Shown here piece by piece: positions 62,471 to 64,000 of a stretch of 64,000 nt of DNA. Under the pieces are notes generated by a model. It searched no databases. It saw only the letters and a program-made list of their open reading frames with translations, and was not told the origin of the DNA. Position numbers and translations under genes: made by a program. Source of the DNA: Secundilactobacillus odoratitofui DSM 19909 = JCM 15043 (GTDB taxonomy: Bacteria; Bacillota; Bacilli; Lactobacillales; Lactobacillaceae); contig NZ_AZEE01000027.1 in assembly GCF_001434895.1 (NCBI RefSeq), forward strand, positions 534,233 to 598,232, read 5' to 3'. Position 1 is the stretch's first letter; each line of letters begins with the position of its first letter.

Positions 62471-63751
62471 TTATTTTTTATTAAATGATGCAGCGTAAGC
62501 AGTTGCTTGATCTTCATCAAATTCGTGTTCAGATTTAGCAATAACGACTGAAGCCAGTGAATTACCGACCACGTTAACCGCAGTCCGCCCCATATCGACT
62601 AAACGGTCAATACCGGCAATGAAGGTTAAGCCCGCCATTGGTACGCCAATAGTTGAGATCGTTGCGAGTAGCACAACGAATGAGGCTCCTGGCACCCCTG
62701 CCATCCCCTTTGATGTAATCATGAGGACAACTAACAGGGTAATCTGTTGACCCAAACTCAGGTGAATATGGTATGCCTGCGCGAGGAACAACGCCGCCAG
62801 TGATTGATAAATTGCAGAACCATCAAGGTTAAATGTGTAACCGGTCGGAATCACGAACGAGACGATTCCTTGACTAACACCAAACTTATCCATCTTGTCG
62901 ATGATCCGTGGTAGTGCAGCTTCAGAACTTGCCGTTGAGAAGGCCAAGACAACTTCATCCCGAATGACTTTGAGGAGCGTAAAGATATTAAGCCCAAACA
63001 GTTTACCGACCAGACCCATAAAGACCAGAATGAAAACGGCCATTGTCGCATAAGCCAAAACAATGAAGTAGCCAAGCGGCGCCAACGCAGACAGTCCCAT
63101 CTGGGCAACGGTCACACCAATCAATGCACAGACACCAATTGGCGCAGCGTGCATGACCCAATTCGTCACTTTAAACATCACTTCAGATACAGCCTGCAAG
63201 AAATCGATAATGATCTGACCTTTTTCACCAATAGCAGCTGTCCCGAGGCCAAAGAAAACGCTAAAGAAGATTACCGGCATCATATCACCGTTGCTTAATG
63301 AACTAAAGATATTCGTTGGAATAATCCCCATCAGTGTATCCCAAATACCACTGTGTTGTTTGGCAGTCTTTGCAGTTGAAACATACTGACTAATATCTTG
63401 CGATTGTAATGAGTGGATATTAATAAAATCCCCTGGGTGAAAAATATTGGCAACGACTAACCCAAGAATAATGGCAATTGTTGTCATTAGTTCGAAGTAG
63501 ATCAGCGTTTTACCACCGATACGACCCAGTTTTTTAATGTCACCCATGTTGGCAATTCCGACCGTTAGACAGGACACCACAATTGGCAATACAATCATCT
63601 GGATCAGACTAATAAACATCGTCCCGATATTTTGCATCGCCATAATGGCCGTTTTGTTTTGGTAAAAAACAACACCAAGCACAATTCCCAGTACCAATCC
63701 AATTAAAATTTGCCACCCTAAGGTTAACCGATAGCCTCGATAATGTTTCAT
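62471..63751 (-). CDS. Dicarboxylate/amino acid:cation symporter (GltP type)
   Basis: A 426-residue DAACS-family transporter. It has eight hydrophobic helices and two re-entrant loops. The first loop shows AFSTASSEAALPRIIDKM; the substrate-binding helix shows PTGYTFNLDGSAIYQSLAALFLAQ (quoted in part: YTFNLDGSAIYQSLAA). The family takes up glutamate, aspartate or C4-dicarboxylates with protons or sodium; the exact substrate is not decided by these motifs. GAGGGGCG precedes the ATG. It is monocistronic. Confidence 0.93.
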   Translation of the reverse strand: MKHYRGYRLTLGWQILIGLVLGIVLGVVFYQNKTAIMAMQNIGTMFISLIQMIVLPIVVSCLTVGIANMGDIKKLGRIGGKTLIYFELMTTIAIILGLVVANIFHPGDFINIHSLQSQDISQYVSTAKTAKQHSGIWDTLMGIIPTNIFSSLSNGDMMPVIFFSVFFGLGTAAIGEKGQIIIDFLQAVSEVMFKVTNWVMHAAPIGVCALIGVTVAQMGLSALAPLGYFIVLAYATMAVFILVFMGLVGKLFGLNIFTLLKVIRDEVVLAFSTASSEAALPRIIDKMDKFGVSQGIVSFVIPTGYTFNLDGSAIYQSLAALFLAQAYHIHLSLGQQITLLVVLMITSKGMAGVPGASFVVLLATISTIGVPMAGLTFIAGIDRLVDMGRTAVNVVGNSLASVVIAKSEHEFDEDQATAYAASFNKK

Positions 63752-63946
63752 TCTACGCCCCTCATTCCAAATAATTATTAAAACACCCTTACTATTTTAT
63801 CATATTCCATGTTAATTAGTGTCTCACTTTTGAAATTTGACTTGTTCAAGGACTACAATGCTGTTATATCAAGGTTTACCGGTCAACTTTTTTCTCATTT
63901 AATGACTTTCTATTACAAAATTTTGAAGTGTGTTTGATTTTTTAGA

Positions 63947-63979
63947 CAAAAAAAGAGCTTCCGATTACTCGGAAACTCT
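63947..63979 (-). terminator. rRNA operon terminator
   Basis: GAGTTTCCGA and TCGGAAGCTC pair around GTAA, followed on the minus strand by eight or more T. It lies just after the 5S-like sequence. Confidence 0.8.
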
Positions 63980-63980
63980 A

Positions 63981-64000
63981 GGTTGCGTGGCAACGTCCTA
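63981..64000 (-). rRNA. 5S rRNA, 3' end only
   Basis: The minus strand of the last 20 bases reads TAGGACGTTGCCACGCAACC, which matches the conserved 3' end of Firmicute 5S rRNA (TAGGACG then the helix I strand). A terminator follows directly. The rest of the gene and the rRNA operon would lie beyond the right edge. Confidence 0.7.

Noticed and set aside
1..64000. CRISPR array, prophage, insertion sequence or tRNA genes
   Set aside because: No regularly spaced direct repeats, phage structural genes, transposases or cloverleaf sequences were seen on either strand; the repeats found are hairpin elements without coding capacity.

Overview
The window looks like a chromosomal segment of a lactic acid bacterium of the family Lactobacillaceae. 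Supporting signs are a folB-folK-folE-folC-(NTPase)-folP operon in the order known from Lactiplantibacillus plantarum, a surface protein with a KxYKxGKxW signal and an LPQTSE sorting motif, a CIRCE-controlled Hsp20, cre (CcpA) sites, and an adhE/zwf/gnd set that would suit heterofermentative sugar use. The genus cannot be fixed by reading alone. I found no prophage, transposase, CRISPR array or tRNA. The last 20 bases look like the 3' end of a 5S rRNA on the minus strand, so an rRNA operon probably lies just past the right edge.

Layout. 0-5 kb: a structured intergenic repeat, a large membrane-anchored protein of unknown function, a small hypothetical, an orphan NarL-type response regulator and an Rgg-like regulator. 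5-10 kb: preTA (reductive pyrimidine catabolism) with a DUF1097 membrane protein, then a secreted-type-free choloylglycine hydrolase/penicillin V acylase homologue. 10-20 kb: adhE, a DUF1836 protein, a P-type ATPase, an aldo/keto reductase, hsp20, and an rbsD plus FucP-family permease operon with LacI-type and cre sites. 20-28 kb: a LytTR/DUF3021 pair, an XRE regulator, three surface or membrane hypotheticals, a dhaT-like alcohol dehydrogenase ending in a very long palindrome, an amino acid permease, and a cluster of structured repeats. 28-37 kb: an FMN/FAD fumarate-reductase-like flavoprotein, a CorC/HlyC protein, XRE, MocR and TetR regulators, a LysE exporter, and an nrdI-nitroreductase pair. 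37-45 kb: a 1396-residue mucin-binding-type LPXTG protein, an MFS/oxidoreductase pair and a secreted Ig-like protein. 45-54 kb: the aromatic (aroQ-aroC-aroA-tyrA-aroK) and folate operons, both on the minus strand. 54-64 kb: pgpA, zwf, gnd, vanZ-like, an NAD(P)H-binding protein, an M-box riboswitch and a glutamate/dicarboxylate symporter.

The strongest regulatory observations are three. (1) Upstream of the aromatic operon there is a short leader ORF with six aromatic codons in a seven-codon run (Tyr-Trp-Tyr-Gly-Tyr-Tyr-Phe). Its control codons can pair with a downstream segment, and alternative hairpins end in an intrinsic terminator: a ribosome-mediated attenuator. (2) A complete M-box magnesium riboswitch with promoter and terminator now controls only a 32-codon ORF followed by about 450 bases of non-coding sequence, so its transporter gene seems to be lost. 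(3) A dispersed intergenic element occurs three times with a conserved core but different, internally complementary arms. This is the pattern of a structured RNA or a folding mobile repeat that I do not recognise.

Redox metabolism is a theme: adhE, dhaT, an aldo/keto reductase, a fumarate-reductase-like flavoprotein, preTA and a nitroreductase all dispose of reducing equivalents, while zwf and gnd produce NADPH. adhE and dhaT share a Rex-like operator just downstream of their -10 boxes.
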